From: Paenibacillus sp. PastM-3
GTDB lineage: Bacteria > Bacillota > Bacilli > Paenibacillales > Paenibacillaceae
DNA: 64,000 nucleotides
Reading direction: 5' to 3'
Assembly: GCF_029893965.1 (NCBI RefSeq)
Contig: NZ_JARXXP010000006.1
Span: 124,001 to 188,000, forward strand
Of this stretch, positions 19,232 through 27,813 are shown one piece after another (position 1 is the first letter of the stretch; each line of letters begins with the position of its first letter). Made by a program: the position numbers and the translations under genes. The notes below the pieces were generated by a model. It did no database searches. It had not been told where the DNA came from and was given only the letters and a program-made list of their open reading frames with translations.

Positions 19232-20110
19232 ATGACTGTTAGACGCAGCAGCTTCGTGATGTCGGGCCAGGCGTTTTTTGGACCGGATATTCCCGTCTAT
19301 GTAAACCGTGTCCACGAAAATTTCGAGCTGCATGAGCACTCTCATGAGTTCGTCGAAATTACGCATGTCAGTGAAGGCTCAGGGGTTCATTACATTGACG
19401 ATGAGGCACTGCCGGTGGAGCATGGAACCCTGTTCTTTATTCCAGTCGGGCACAGCCACGTGTTCCGGCCCAGAACAACTAAGAAGGACCGGCCGCTGAT
19501 CGTATATAACTGCCTGTTTCCGGTGGACTATTTGACTGGGCTCCGGGAGGCTTTTCCGCAGGCTGAAGAGATTTGTGATTATTTCACAGATGAGCATATG
19601 CCCTGGTTCTCTATAAAAGACACTACCGGAGCCTACCATTCGCAGTTCCAGGAGCTGTACAGCGAGTTCTCGGCCAGACCGCCGGGGTATTTGGCCGTTA
19701 TAGCCGCGCTCATTGTGCGGCTGCTGACCGGTCTGTACAGACAGCAGCTGCAGACCGGCACATCTATAGGGGCGAGACCGCAATGGATGGCGGTCGAAGA
19801 AGCCGTCGCCAGCATGAAAATCCATTATGCCGGCGGTCTGACGCTCAGCGGGCTTGCCGCCGCAGCCAACCTCAGTGAGCGGCAGTTCAGCCGGCTCTTC
19901 CGGCAGCAGACCGGCATGAGCTTCACCGGCTACCTGCACAGTATCCGCATGGATGCCGCCTGCCGGCTGCTTGCGGACACCAGCCAAAGCGTTGCCGAGA
20001 TCGCTGCAGCCGTCGGCTATGCCGATCTGAAATTTTTCCATCAGCTGTTCAGGCGGAAGATCGGCATGGCCCCCCGGCAGTACCGCCTTAGCGTGCGGGC
20101 GGGGGAGTGA
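19232..20110 (+). CDS. AraC-family regulator, probable rhamnoside regulator
   Basis: 292 residues. The N-terminal cupin carries the metal-type pattern HEHSHEFVEIT near residues 31-41 and FIPVGHSHVF. Two helix-turn-helix motifs occupy roughly 190-285 (LTLSGLAAAANLSERQFSRLFRQQTG and SVAEIAAAVGYADLKFFHQLFRR). It is divergent from the GH78 rhamnosidase and resembles RhaS/RhaR-type regulators in layout. AGAGGAG precedes the ATG. It probably activates the rhamnosidase gene in response to rhamnose or a rhamnoside (inference). Confidence 0.85.
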   Translation: MTVRRSSFVMSGQAFFGPDIPVYVNRVHENFELHEHSHEFVEITHVSEGSGVHYIDDEALPVEHGTLFFIPVGHSHVFRPRTTKKDRPLIVYNCLFPVDYLTGLREAFPQAEEICDYFTDEHMPWFSIKDTTGAYHSQFQELYSEFSARPPGYLAVIAALIVRLLTGLYRQQLQTGTSIGARPQWMAVEEAVASMKIHYAGGLTLSGLAAAANLSERQFSRLFRQQTGMSFTGYLHSIRMDAACRLLADTSQSVAEIAAAVGYADLKFFHQLFRRKIGMAPRQYRLSVRAGE

Positions 20111-20199
20111 TTAGGACCAGGGGCGGGCTGTTTAGTGGCGCGGGTGGGCTGATTTGAGGGCGCGGGGGTTGTCTCGTGGCGCGGGAACTGGGCGCTGAA

Positions 20200-20570
20200 A
20201 TGAGAGGCATTTTTGCCCTTCATTTCGCCATTTTGCTCGCGTGAGCTCAAATCAAGGGCATTTTTACCTCTAATAGTGGCCCCGACCGGGGCTCTGGCGC
20301 ATTTAAAGGGATTTTCCCCCTTATTGGCGGGCTCGGGATGGGTTTCGGTTCATTTAGTGGGATTTTTCCCTTTGATAGCAGGCCCCGACCGGGGCTCTGG
20401 CGCATTTAAAGGGATTTTTCACTTTAAGGGCGGGTCCTAGACGGGGTTATGGCTCATTTAGTGGGATTTTTCCCCTTAATGGCGGGTCCTAGACGGGGTT
20501 ATGGTTCATTTAGTGGGATTTCTCCCCTTAATGGCGAACTCCGACCGTGGTTTCGGCTCATGCGGCGGGG
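20200..20570 (+). repeat. Tandem array A of a 52-bp repeat (about 7 units)
   Basis: Cores related to GGGATTTTTCCC start near 20205, 20256, 20308, 20359, 20411, 20463 and 20515, spacing 51-52 bp. The first two are diverged (GGCATTTTTGCC, GGGCATTTTTACC). Between cores the units vary but share GGCGGGTCCTAGACGGGGTT or GGCCCCGACCGGGGCTCTGG blocks, so they are diverged copies rather than unique spacers. No plausible coding capacity. Matches arrays at 35222 and 51680. Confidence 0.85.
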
Positions 20571-21045
20571 TTTGGGGCAGGGTTTGGAGCGGGGTTTTAG
20601 CGCATTTTATAGCCGACACAAACAGCAGCCTGCCCGCAGACAAGTTGCTGTGCTCAGGCGCATCGCTTTGAGTAGAATATAATGTTAGTTTTAACAATCA
20701 GCGCGTCCTTTACTCTTCCGAAACACTGCTGGCTAACTCTGTATCGTCTCCGTCTACCGAACAACGTCAGCTGTATTGGCCTAACCACAGTTCTATGGCA
20801 GCACACGTTTGGGTTGATGATGCCAAGGCCAAGGCAGCAGGTATTAGTAAGATAAAGATGCACCAGTGCTATCCCCCGCTATCACAGTCCCCCCCCACGC
20901 CAGTCCTTACTCTACCGCCACTTCTGCAGCAAGGCCAGCCAATGTAATAACAACTGCTCGTTTTCAGCACTATCAGCCAACCGTACCTGCAGGGCCCTCC
21001 AAATGCCAAATTCCCTTATTTATTATTCTTACACGATTATTGCAC
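20571..21045. other. Gene-free stretch after array A
   Basis: No ORF with a ribosome binding site on either strand. It contains a run of C at 20889-20896 and no recognised gene. No clear terminator is seen for the esterase gene that ends at 21046. Confidence 0.4.
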
Positions 21046-22146
21046 TCACCCGATCCGGTTCATTACCGCCGCAGCTTCCTCTTCCGTGATAAGATGACGG
21101 CTAAGCGGCTCGAATCCCGCTTCACGGATTCCCCGGGCTACCAGCCTCGCGATCTCAACAGCTCCTGCTTCCGTGAAATGGGTGTTGTCCTCGGCGCCCT
21201 CAGGCAGGTTAGCATATTGACCCGGCACTGCCCACAGAAAAACCTGCTTGGTGCGCTCATCCCCCAATGCTTCGAAATAAGCTTTGCTCAAGCCCGCAAG
21301 GTCCACGAATGGCACCTCCTCCTGCAAGGCAAGCTGCCGCATAGCCTCAATGTAATCCCCGTGTGTATTCCGGATACTCCCGTCTGCCTCGAAGAACCGG
21401 CGGTGCATCGGGGATACCAGCACAGGATAGGCCTCTTTTTCCCTCGCAAGATGGATATACTGCTGCAGATAATCCGGATATGTAGTAAAGGGCCCTGCTC
21501 CGTCCTCTGTTTCCTTTTCATCATTATGGGCAAACTGAATCAGCAGAAAATCACCTTTGCGCAGCTTCTTGGCAATTCGGGTCAAGCGGTCCTCTTGAAT
21601 AAAGCTCCTGGCACTTCTCCCGGAACAGGCATGATTGGCGATGGCAAGTCCGTCCTTCAGAAACAGTCCAAGCATCTGCCCCCAGCCGGAATACGGGTAC
21701 TTCGACGAGGCCTGATCTGTCACAGTGGAGTCTCCGGCGAGGAAAAGGGTCGAAATATCTGTATCCCGTCTGATCTCAACCTGCTCCATTACAGAGCCGG
21801 CTCCAGAGGCTAGCATCAGCCCGCCGTTATCAACATGAACAGCAAAGGAAGCCGTAACCTGCCGGGGAGCATCAGCGTTCTGCTGCAACAGTCTAAGATG
21901 TCCCACTCCTTCCCGCAGGGCAGTTATACTCTCCTTGACAGCTATGCTCATCTTCACATCAACATGGTAATTGCCATTCGGCACATCCATCAGGAACGTC
22001 GGCGCAGGCGGCGAGTAATAATCCCCAGGCCAGGAGTCCCGCAAATCTTCATTTCCGGACAGCCCCGGCGCAGCAGCATAACCGCTTCCGCAGCCCATAT
22101 CGTATGTAATACCGGCATCCGGTACATAAGTACAGCTAAATTTCAT
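21046..22146 (-). CDS. Rhamnogalacturonan acetylesterase-like SGNH hydrolase (CE12 type)
   Basis: 366 residues. An N-terminal beta-sandwich of about 130 residues (DMGCGSGYA..., DVPNGNYHVDVKM) precedes the SGNH domain: block I LFLAGDSTVTD (Ser nucleophile), block II Gly in the NHACSGRSARSF segment, block III Asn in QFAHNDEKE, and the C-terminal DNTHFTEAGA with Asp and His. This arrangement matches rhamnogalacturonan acetylesterases, which deacetylate pectin hairy regions. No signal peptide. It is a monocistronic gene flanked by repeats. AAAGGATGG precedes the ATG. Confidence 0.84.
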   Translation of the reverse strand: MKFSCTYVPDAGITYDMGCGSGYAAAPGLSGNEDLRDSWPGDYYSPPAPTFLMDVPNGNYHVDVKMSIAVKESITALREGVGHLRLLQQNADAPRQVTASFAVHVDNGGLMLASGAGSVMEQVEIRRDTDISTLFLAGDSTVTDQASSKYPYSGWGQMLGLFLKDGLAIANHACSGRSARSFIQEDRLTRIAKKLRKGDFLLIQFAHNDEKETEDGAGPFTTYPDYLQQYIHLAREKEAYPVLVSPMHRRFFEADGSIRNTHGDYIEAMRQLALQEEVPFVDLAGLSKAYFEALGDERTKQVFLWAVPGQYANLPEGAEDNTHFTEAGAVEIARLVARGIREAGFEPLSRHLITEEEAAAVMNRIG

Positions 22147-22456
22147 TTTTTATCCATCCTTTCATTCATAATTATTCCAATTTTCTCATTTTAACAGGAA
22201 TAGCTCCGCTTCGGCAGCAAGATTGCTCATGCTTATGCTCAACAGCAGCCTGCCCTCAACCCAGGACTACATATCTTTTGAAACCTCCGTCCCGTATTAA
22301 CCGTAACTTTTACAAACAGGTTCCAAATCGGGATTATTGGGCAAACTGAGGTATCATACCTGAGTAGAAGATGGGTTTAACGGGTATTAGTCCAATAAAT
22401 CGAAGGTTATGTGCTGCAGATAAAAGACACCGCACAGCAGAGAGGAGAAATCATTA
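22147..22456. other. Divergent intergenic region, esterase / Ca2+ ATPase
   Basis: About 310 bp with no ORF. It should hold promoters for both divergent genes. The only distinct element is the palindrome at 22349-22361. Confidence 0.4.
22349..22361. promoter_or_regulatory. Palindrome upstream of the P-type ATPase
   Basis: AGGTATCATACCT is an exact inverted repeat around one central base, flanked by CTG and GAG. It lies about 95 bp before the GTG start and could be an operator. Confidence 0.35.
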
Positions 22457-25123
22457 GTGGAGTATTACCGCAAAAGTGTATCAGACAGCTTGCAGGAGCA
22501 GCAAAGCTCGGCAAAAGGGCTCACCTCAGCTGAGGTCCAGAAGCGGCTAGAGAAGGATGGTTATAATGAAATAAAGGGACGGGACAGGGACCCGCTGTGG
22601 AAGCTTTTCCTGGAAAATTTCAAAGACCCGATGGTGGTCGTGCTGCTGATCGCAGCTGCCGTACAGATTTTTATGGGACATGTCATGGAATCGCTTATTA
22701 TTTTCCTCGTCCTGATCCTCAATGCCGTTATCAGTGTCATTCAGACCCGTAAAGCAGAAAGCTCTCTGGCTGCCCTGCAGCAGATGTCTGCCCCGGAGGC
22801 CAAGGTGCTGCGCGATGGTGCCCCAAGGACTGTTCCGGCCCGCGAGCTTGTCCGCGGTGATATCGTTATTCTGGAAGCCGGAGATTTCGTCCCTGCAGAC
22901 GGCCGGATTATCGAATCCGGAAGCCTTAAGATTAATGAAGGCATGCTGACCGGGGAATCTGAGGCTGTTGAAAAGCATACCGACACCATCGACCAGGACG
23001 CCCCGCTCGGTGACCGCCGAAATATGGCCTTCAGCGGTTCCCTGGTGGTCTACGGACGCGGAGTGTTTCTTGTAACCGGAACTGCCCTGACTACGGAAAT
23101 CGGTAAAATCGCCGAGCTGCTGGAAAGCGCCGAAGCCAAGCAGACGCCGCTGCAGCGCAAGCTCGAAGCCTTTAGCAAACAGCTCGGTATTGGTATTCTG
23201 ATCCTGTCGGTCATTATCTTCGGTATCCAGGCCGGCCGTGTATGGCTGTCTGATACTAACGTTGATACTACGGAAGCCATCTTCAATGCTCTGATGTTTG
23301 CTGTCGCTGTTGCGGTAGCCGCTATTCCTGAAGCGCTCTCCTCCATCGTAACGATTGTCTTGTCTGTAGGCACGAACAAGATGGCCAAGCAGAATGCGAT
23401 TATCCGCAAGCTGCCGGCTGTTGAGGCGCTCGGCTCGGCCGGCGTCATCTGCACGGACAAAACCGGTACCCTCACCCAGAATAAAATGACGGTCGTCGAT
23501 TATTATCTGCCCGAGGGACAGAAGGACCAGTTCAAGCTTGAACATCATGAATGGTCACCGGAAGCCCGCAGGCTGCTGCATATTGCCGTACTTTGTAATG
23601 ATTCCAATATTAATGAAGAAGGCAAGGAGCTGGGCGACCCGACAGAGGTTGCGCTGATCGCCTTCAGTAATAGCCTTGATAAGAATTACCAGGAAATCCG
23701 CGATAACTTCCCCCGGGAAGCAGAGCTTCCGTTTGACTCTGAACGTAAGCTGATGAGTACATTGCATACGTTTGGCGGACAAAAGAAAATGATTACCAAA
23801 GGCGGACCGGATGTGCTCTTTAGCGTATGTTCGCATGTGCTGATCGATGAAGAGGAAGTGCCTTTTACAGAGGAGCTGCGTGAACGGTTCATTAAAGTCA
23901 ATGAGGATTTCTCCAGCAGGGCGCTGCGTGTTCTGGCATATGCCTACAAAACTGTACCGAATTCCACTACGCAAATTACGCTTGAGGATGAAAAGAATCT
24001 GGTGCTCGTAGGATTAACTGCGATGATTGACCCTCCGCGTGAAGCGGTCTACAGCGCCATTGCCGAATCCAAAAACGCCGGTATCCGCACGATCATGATC
24101 ACCGGCGACCACAAAACCACTGCCCAGGCAATCGGCCGCGACATTGGACTGATGAGCAAAACGGATATTGCCATCACCGGCCAGGAACTGGATGCAATGT
24201 CTGATGCAGAGCTCGACAACAAGCTGGAGCAGATCGGGGTATACGCCCGCGTCTCCCCGGAGAACAAGATCCGGATTGTCCGCGCATGGCAGCGTAAAGG
24301 TAAAATTACAGCCATGACCGGCGACGGCGTAAATGACGCCCCTGCCCTGAAACAGGCGGATATCGGCGTAGCGATGGGCAGCGGGACCGATGTTGCCAAG
24401 GATGCAGCCGCAATGATTCTGACCGATGATAACTTTGTCTCGATCGTTAATGCAGTCTCTGTAGGACGGACAGTGTTCGATAATATTAAAAAAGCGATCG
24501 CCTATCTCTTCTCGGGCAACCTGGGTGCGATTATCGCTATCCTGTTCGCCCTGATCTTCGACTGGATCAACCCGTTCACAGCGATTCAGCTGCTGTTCAT
24601 CAACCTGGCTAATGACTCTCTGCCTGCCATCGCGCTCGGTATGGAAAAAGCTGAGCCGAATGTCATGAGCAGAAAGCCGCGAGAGCTTAATGAAGGCATC
24701 TTCTCCGGCGGCCTGATGCAGGCAATCATTACCCGCGGTGTGCTTATCGGAGCAGCGGTTATCGTCTCCCTGTACCTGGGTCTTCAGCATTCCGAAGATA
24801 TGGGTGTAGCGATGGCGTTCACTACGCTCATTCTGTCCCGTACACTTCAGACCTTTGCCGCGCGCTCCAATACTCAGACTTCAATTGAAGCCGGCTTCTT
24901 CAGCAACAAATATGTGATTGGAGCCGTCCTGGTCTGCTTCGCCTTCTACGGTGTTGCAGTACTGCCGGGAATCAGACAAATCTTCTCCATTCCCGATACG
25001 TTCGGGATGTCTCACTGGCTGACGGCCACAGGCCTGGCCGTAGGCGCCGTTATCCTGATGGAGCTGACCAAGCTGATCCGCAGAGCCTTCAGCTCCAAAC
25101 CGGCGGAAAGTGCCCGGGCGTAA
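22457..25123 (+). CDS. P-type Ca2+-translocating ATPase (P2A)
   Basis: 888 residues. It has the full P-type plan: TGES actuator motif, phosphorylated D334 in DKTGTLT, KGGPD nucleotide-binding motif, TGDGVNDAPALK hinge, and about ten membrane helices. The M4 motif AAIPEALSS and M6 NLANDSLPAIALG are of the SERCA-like/CaxP group, so calcium (possibly manganese) efflux from the cytoplasm is expected. It starts with GTG at 22457, 9 nt after AGAGGAG. Single-gene unit with its own terminator. The ion is inferred from motifs only. Confidence 0.88.
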   Translation: MEYYRKSVSDSLQEQQSSAKGLTSAEVQKRLEKDGYNEIKGRDRDPLWKLFLENFKDPMVVVLLIAAAVQIFMGHVMESLIIFLVLILNAVISVIQTRKAESSLAALQQMSAPEAKVLRDGAPRTVPARELVRGDIVILEAGDFVPADGRIIESGSLKINEGMLTGESEAVEKHTDTIDQDAPLGDRRNMAFSGSLVVYGRGVFLVTGTALTTEIGKIAELLESAEAKQTPLQRKLEAFSKQLGIGILILSVIIFGIQAGRVWLSDTNVDTTEAIFNALMFAVAVAVAAIPEALSSIVTIVLSVGTNKMAKQNAIIRKLPAVEALGSAGVICTDKTGTLTQNKMTVVDYYLPEGQKDQFKLEHHEWSPEARRLLHIAVLCNDSNINEEGKELGDPTEVALIAFSNSLDKNYQEIRDNFPREAELPFDSERKLMSTLHTFGGQKKMITKGGPDVLFSVCSHVLIDEEEVPFTEELRERFIKVNEDFSSRALRVLAYAYKTVPNSTTQITLEDEKNLVLVGLTAMIDPPREAVYSAIAESKNAGIRTIMITGDHKTTAQAIGRDIGLMSKTDIAITGQELDAMSDAELDNKLEQIGVYARVSPENKIRIVRAWQRKGKITAMTGDGVNDAPALKQADIGVAMGSGTDVAKDAAAMILTDDNFVSIVNAVSVGRTVFDNIKKAIAYLFSGNLGAIIAILFALIFDWINPFTAIQLLFINLANDSLPAIALGMEKAEPNVMSRKPRELNEGIFSGGLMQAIITRGVLIGAAVIVSLYLGLQHSEDMGVAMAFTTLILSRTLQTFAARSNTQTSIEAGFFSNKYVIGAVLVCFAFYGVAVLPGIRQIFSIPDTFGMSHWLTATGLAVGAVILMELTKLIRRAFSSKPAESARA

Positions 25124-25160
25124 GAACAAACCGGAAATGTCATAGCGTTACAATACAGCA

Positions 25161-25198
25161 CAGCGCTGCTCCTGCTTGCGGGAGCAGCGCTGTTTTTT
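25161..25198 (+). terminator. Terminator after the Ca2+ ATPase
   Basis: The 12-bp stem CAGCGCTGCTCC / GGAGCAGCGCTG is followed by TTTTTT. Confidence 0.9.
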
Positions 25199-25259
25199 GC
25201 AGAATGATATGATAAAGTTACAGTCATATAATATTCCTGCAAGGAGGCCACCTACAGCT

Positions 25260-26141
25260 ATGGATATGTCCGCAGGCACCTACGGCTTCCGGTTCGCCGA
25301 AGATAAAGAGCTCCAGCTGTGCGTGCTGTATGCCGCCGGCTGTGATTCCATTACCGCGCCGGCCTACCGCTGGGACGGATTGGAGCGGACAGACGGACCG
25401 CTCCTGCTGTTCCAGTACACCCTCTCCGGCGAGGGTGTATTTGAATCCGGGAGCCGGACTCACCGAGTCACTGCCGGACAGGCTTTTCTGGCGGAGATTC
25501 CCGGACCCCACCGTTATTATTATGACCCGGAGGCTTCGGAGCCGTGGGAGTTCATGTTCCTGCTGTTTCGCCCCGACCTGATTCTGCCCCACTGGAGCAA
25601 ATTTCTGCGTGAAGCCGGAGAAGTCCCTCATCTGCCAGCCGACTGCGCACCGATCCGGCTGCTGAAGCTGATAATCGCCGATGCGGCGGCAGGCCGGATC
25701 TCCGACCCGCTGATCGCCTCCTCCTCCATCTACCAGTTCATGACGGAGCTGGCCAGGATGCAGGTGACGACGCTGCGTGACAGGGATAACTGGTCTGACA
25801 GTGTGCGGCGGGCAGCGGAATATATAGAGCAGCACTTTGCGCAGATGATCAGTATTGATCAGCTGTCCGAGCATGTGGCGCTGTCCAAGTACCATCTGAT
25901 CCGCCGCTTCTCAGCCAGCACGGGACTGACTCCCGGCGCTTATCTGACCAGGGTCCGCACCGAGAAGGCCATGGAGCTGCTCCGGGGAACCGGGCTCAGC
26001 ATTGAAGCCATTGCGGGACAGATCGGTTATTCCAGCGGAAGCTATTTCATCAAGGCCTTCCGCAGCCTCACCGGACTTACGCCGGGTGATTTCCGCAGCG
26101 GAGGCGAGAGCCTGACCTACCGCAGGTTGTTCTTCGATTAA
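25260..26141 (+). CDS. AraC-family regulator, probable regulator of the GH27 gene
   Basis: 293 residues from the ATG at 25260. The N-terminal cupin (GEGVFESGSRTHRV, AFLAEIPGPHRYYY) is followed by two helix-turn-helix motifs (ISIDQLSEHVALSKYHLIRRFSASTG; LSIEAIAGQIGYSSGSYFIKAFRSLTG). The frame stays open upstream into the preceding terminator, so earlier starts are unlikely. AAGGAGG at 25241-25247 is 12 nt from the ATG, slightly long. It sits 115 bp in front of, and in the same orientation as, an alpha-galactosidase gene. Confidence 0.82.
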   Translation: MDMSAGTYGFRFAEDKELQLCVLYAAGCDSITAPAYRWDGLERTDGPLLLFQYTLSGEGVFESGSRTHRVTAGQAFLAEIPGPHRYYYDPEASEPWEFMFLLFRPDLILPHWSKFLREAGEVPHLPADCAPIRLLKLIIADAAAGRISDPLIASSSIYQFMTELARMQVTTLRDRDNWSDSVRRAAEYIEQHFAQMISIDQLSEHVALSKYHLIRRFSASTGLTPGAYLTRVRTEKAMELLRGTGLSIEAIAGQIGYSSGSYFIKAFRSLTGLTPGDFRSGGESLTYRRLFFD

Positions 26142-26256
26142 CCTCAAACCGCAATATAGTGCTATTACGCTTGCAAGATTACTATAGATATTAATAATCT
26201 CCTACACTAAGATGAGGTTAATAAGAGCAATAATCCATCAGCAAAGGAGATTCACA

Positions 26257-27534
26257 ATGACACATAAGCTTGCAGCACCTACTCCGCCGCTCGGCTGGAA
26301 CAGCTGGGACTGCTACGGCGCAGCCGTAACAGAAGCAGAAATCCGCGGTAACGCAGAATATATGGCGGAGCATCTTAAAGACTACGGCTGGAACTACATC
26401 ACCGTTGATATCCAGTGGTATGAGCCTTACGCCAACTCCTCCCAATACCGGCCATTCGTTCCGCTGGTAATGGATGAATACTCCAGGCTGCTGCCTGCCG
26501 AGAACCGCTTCCCTTCGGCAGCGGGCGGCCAGGGCTTCAAGCCGCTGGCTGATTACGTGCACAGCCTCGGGCTGAAATTCGGCATTCATATTATGCGCGG
26601 CATTCCGCGGCAGGCTGCCCATGCCGGCACGGCATTGCTTGGTACAACGGCGACGGCACGCGACATCGCCCATACCAATTCCATCTGTCCATGGAATACG
26701 GATATGTATGGAGTGGATGCCTCCAAAGAAGGTGCTCAGGCCTATTATAATTCCCTCTTTGAGCTCTACGCACAGTGGGGCGTCGATCTGGTCAAGGTGG
26801 ATGATATTGCGGCTTCCCGGCTGTACGATACCCATCAGCCGGAGATCGCCCTGATCTCCAAGGCCATTGAGCACAGCGGCCGGCCGATGGTGCTGAGCCT
26901 GTCGCCGGGCCCGGCTCCGGTGGAATACGCCGAATTCTTCGTAGAGCACGCCAACATGTGGCGGGTCACGGATGATTTCTGGGATCTGTGGCCGCTGCTG
27001 CTGGACATGTTCGACCGCTGCCGCAAGTGGCAGGGCGTACCCGGGGACGGCAGCTGGCCGGACTGCGATATGCTGCCGCTCGGCCATATCGGCATCCGTT
27101 CGGTGGACGGCGGCGGCGCAGACCGCTGGACCCGGTTCACGCGTGACGAGCAGCTGACGATGATGTCGCTCTGGAGCATTTTCCGCTCGCCGCTCATCTT
27201 CGGCGGCGAGCTGCGCGACAATGACGAGTGGACGCTGTCATTGCTGACCAACCGCGACGTGCTGCGCATCCAGCAGGAGAGCCGCGGCGCAAGAGAAGCG
27301 CTCTGCAAGGGCGAGCTCATCGTGTGGACTGCCGGGCACAACGACGGTACCCGTTATGCTGCAGTGTTCAACACCGGCGAAAGCCCGCTGCAGGTGGAGC
27401 TGGCCCTTGAAGAGATCGGCCTGAGTGCTGCAGCCGGTACAGAGCTGTGGAGCGGTGAAGCTGCTGAGCTGGCCGCAGGTACACTGCAGACAACCGTACC
27501 GCCGCATGGCGTGCGATTGTATAGCTTTGCTTAA
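26257..27534 (+). CDS. GH27 alpha-galactosidase-like glycosidase
   Basis: 425 residues. It opens with the GH27 signature PPLGWNSWDCYG. The nucleophile Asp is in LVKVDD (about D182) and the acid/base Asp in RVTDDFWD (about D239-D240). It ends in a short beta-sandwich. No signal peptide, so cytoplasmic. Removes terminal alpha-galactose; some relatives act on beta-L-arabinopyranose, which cannot be excluded. An upstream in-frame ATG at 26212 lacks a ribosome binding site, while AAAGGAG at 26243-26249 is 7 nt from the ATG at 26257. It lies behind an AraC regulator. Confidence 0.87.
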   Translation: MTHKLAAPTPPLGWNSWDCYGAAVTEAEIRGNAEYMAEHLKDYGWNYITVDIQWYEPYANSSQYRPFVPLVMDEYSRLLPAENRFPSAAGGQGFKPLADYVHSLGLKFGIHIMRGIPRQAAHAGTALLGTTATARDIAHTNSICPWNTDMYGVDASKEGAQAYYNSLFELYAQWGVDLVKVDDIAASRLYDTHQPEIALISKAIEHSGRPMVLSLSPGPAPVEYAEFFVEHANMWRVTDDFWDLWPLLLDMFDRCRKWQGVPGDGSWPDCDMLPLGHIGIRSVDGGGADRWTRFTRDEQLTMMSLWSIFRSPLIFGGELRDNDEWTLSLLTNRDVLRIQQESRGAREALCKGELIVWTAGHNDGTRYAAVFNTGESPLQVELALEEIGLSAAAGTELWSGEAAELAAGTLQTTVPPHGVRLYSFA

Positions 27535-27540
27535 ATAGTG

Positions 27541-27590
27541 AGGGGTATCCCGCAAGCCGTCAGCCGGCGGCCCGGGATATCCCTTTTTTT
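27541..27590 (+). terminator. Terminator after GH27
   Basis: AGGGgTATCCCG and CGGGATATCCCT form the stem around a 20-nt loop, followed by seven T. Confidence 0.85.
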
Positions 27591-27813
27591 GACACAACCG
27601 TTACCTTACAAATAGAATATTCAGCATGGAGGCCTGTCACTGGTGCTACACCTTATTGCCGACAGGTCACATAAAGATGAAAGAATCATTCCGGTCACGT
27701 CTATGGTGCGGATGTGACGCAGACATAGATAGGGTGCGAACGCATCTGCGAGCTCGTCTATGGACACTGATGCGGCACGGCTGAGTATCGTTGAGATGCG
27801 GAAGTAGCTACAG

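Noticed and set aside
20200-20570. CRISPR array
   Set aside because: Units are 51-52 bp and the stretches between cores are themselves repeated or related, not unique spacers. No cas genes are present. The same applies to the arrays at 35222 and 51680.
20654-20863. 69-codon minus-strand open frame in the repeat-rich gap
   Set aside because: No ribosome binding site and a Cys/Arg-rich composition unlike neighbouring genes. It could not be supported as coding.
20866-21813. 315-codon plus-strand open frame
   Set aside because: It overlaps the rhamnogalacturonan acetylesterase-like gene on the opposite strand, whose SGNH motifs are clear. The plus-strand translation has no recognisable features.
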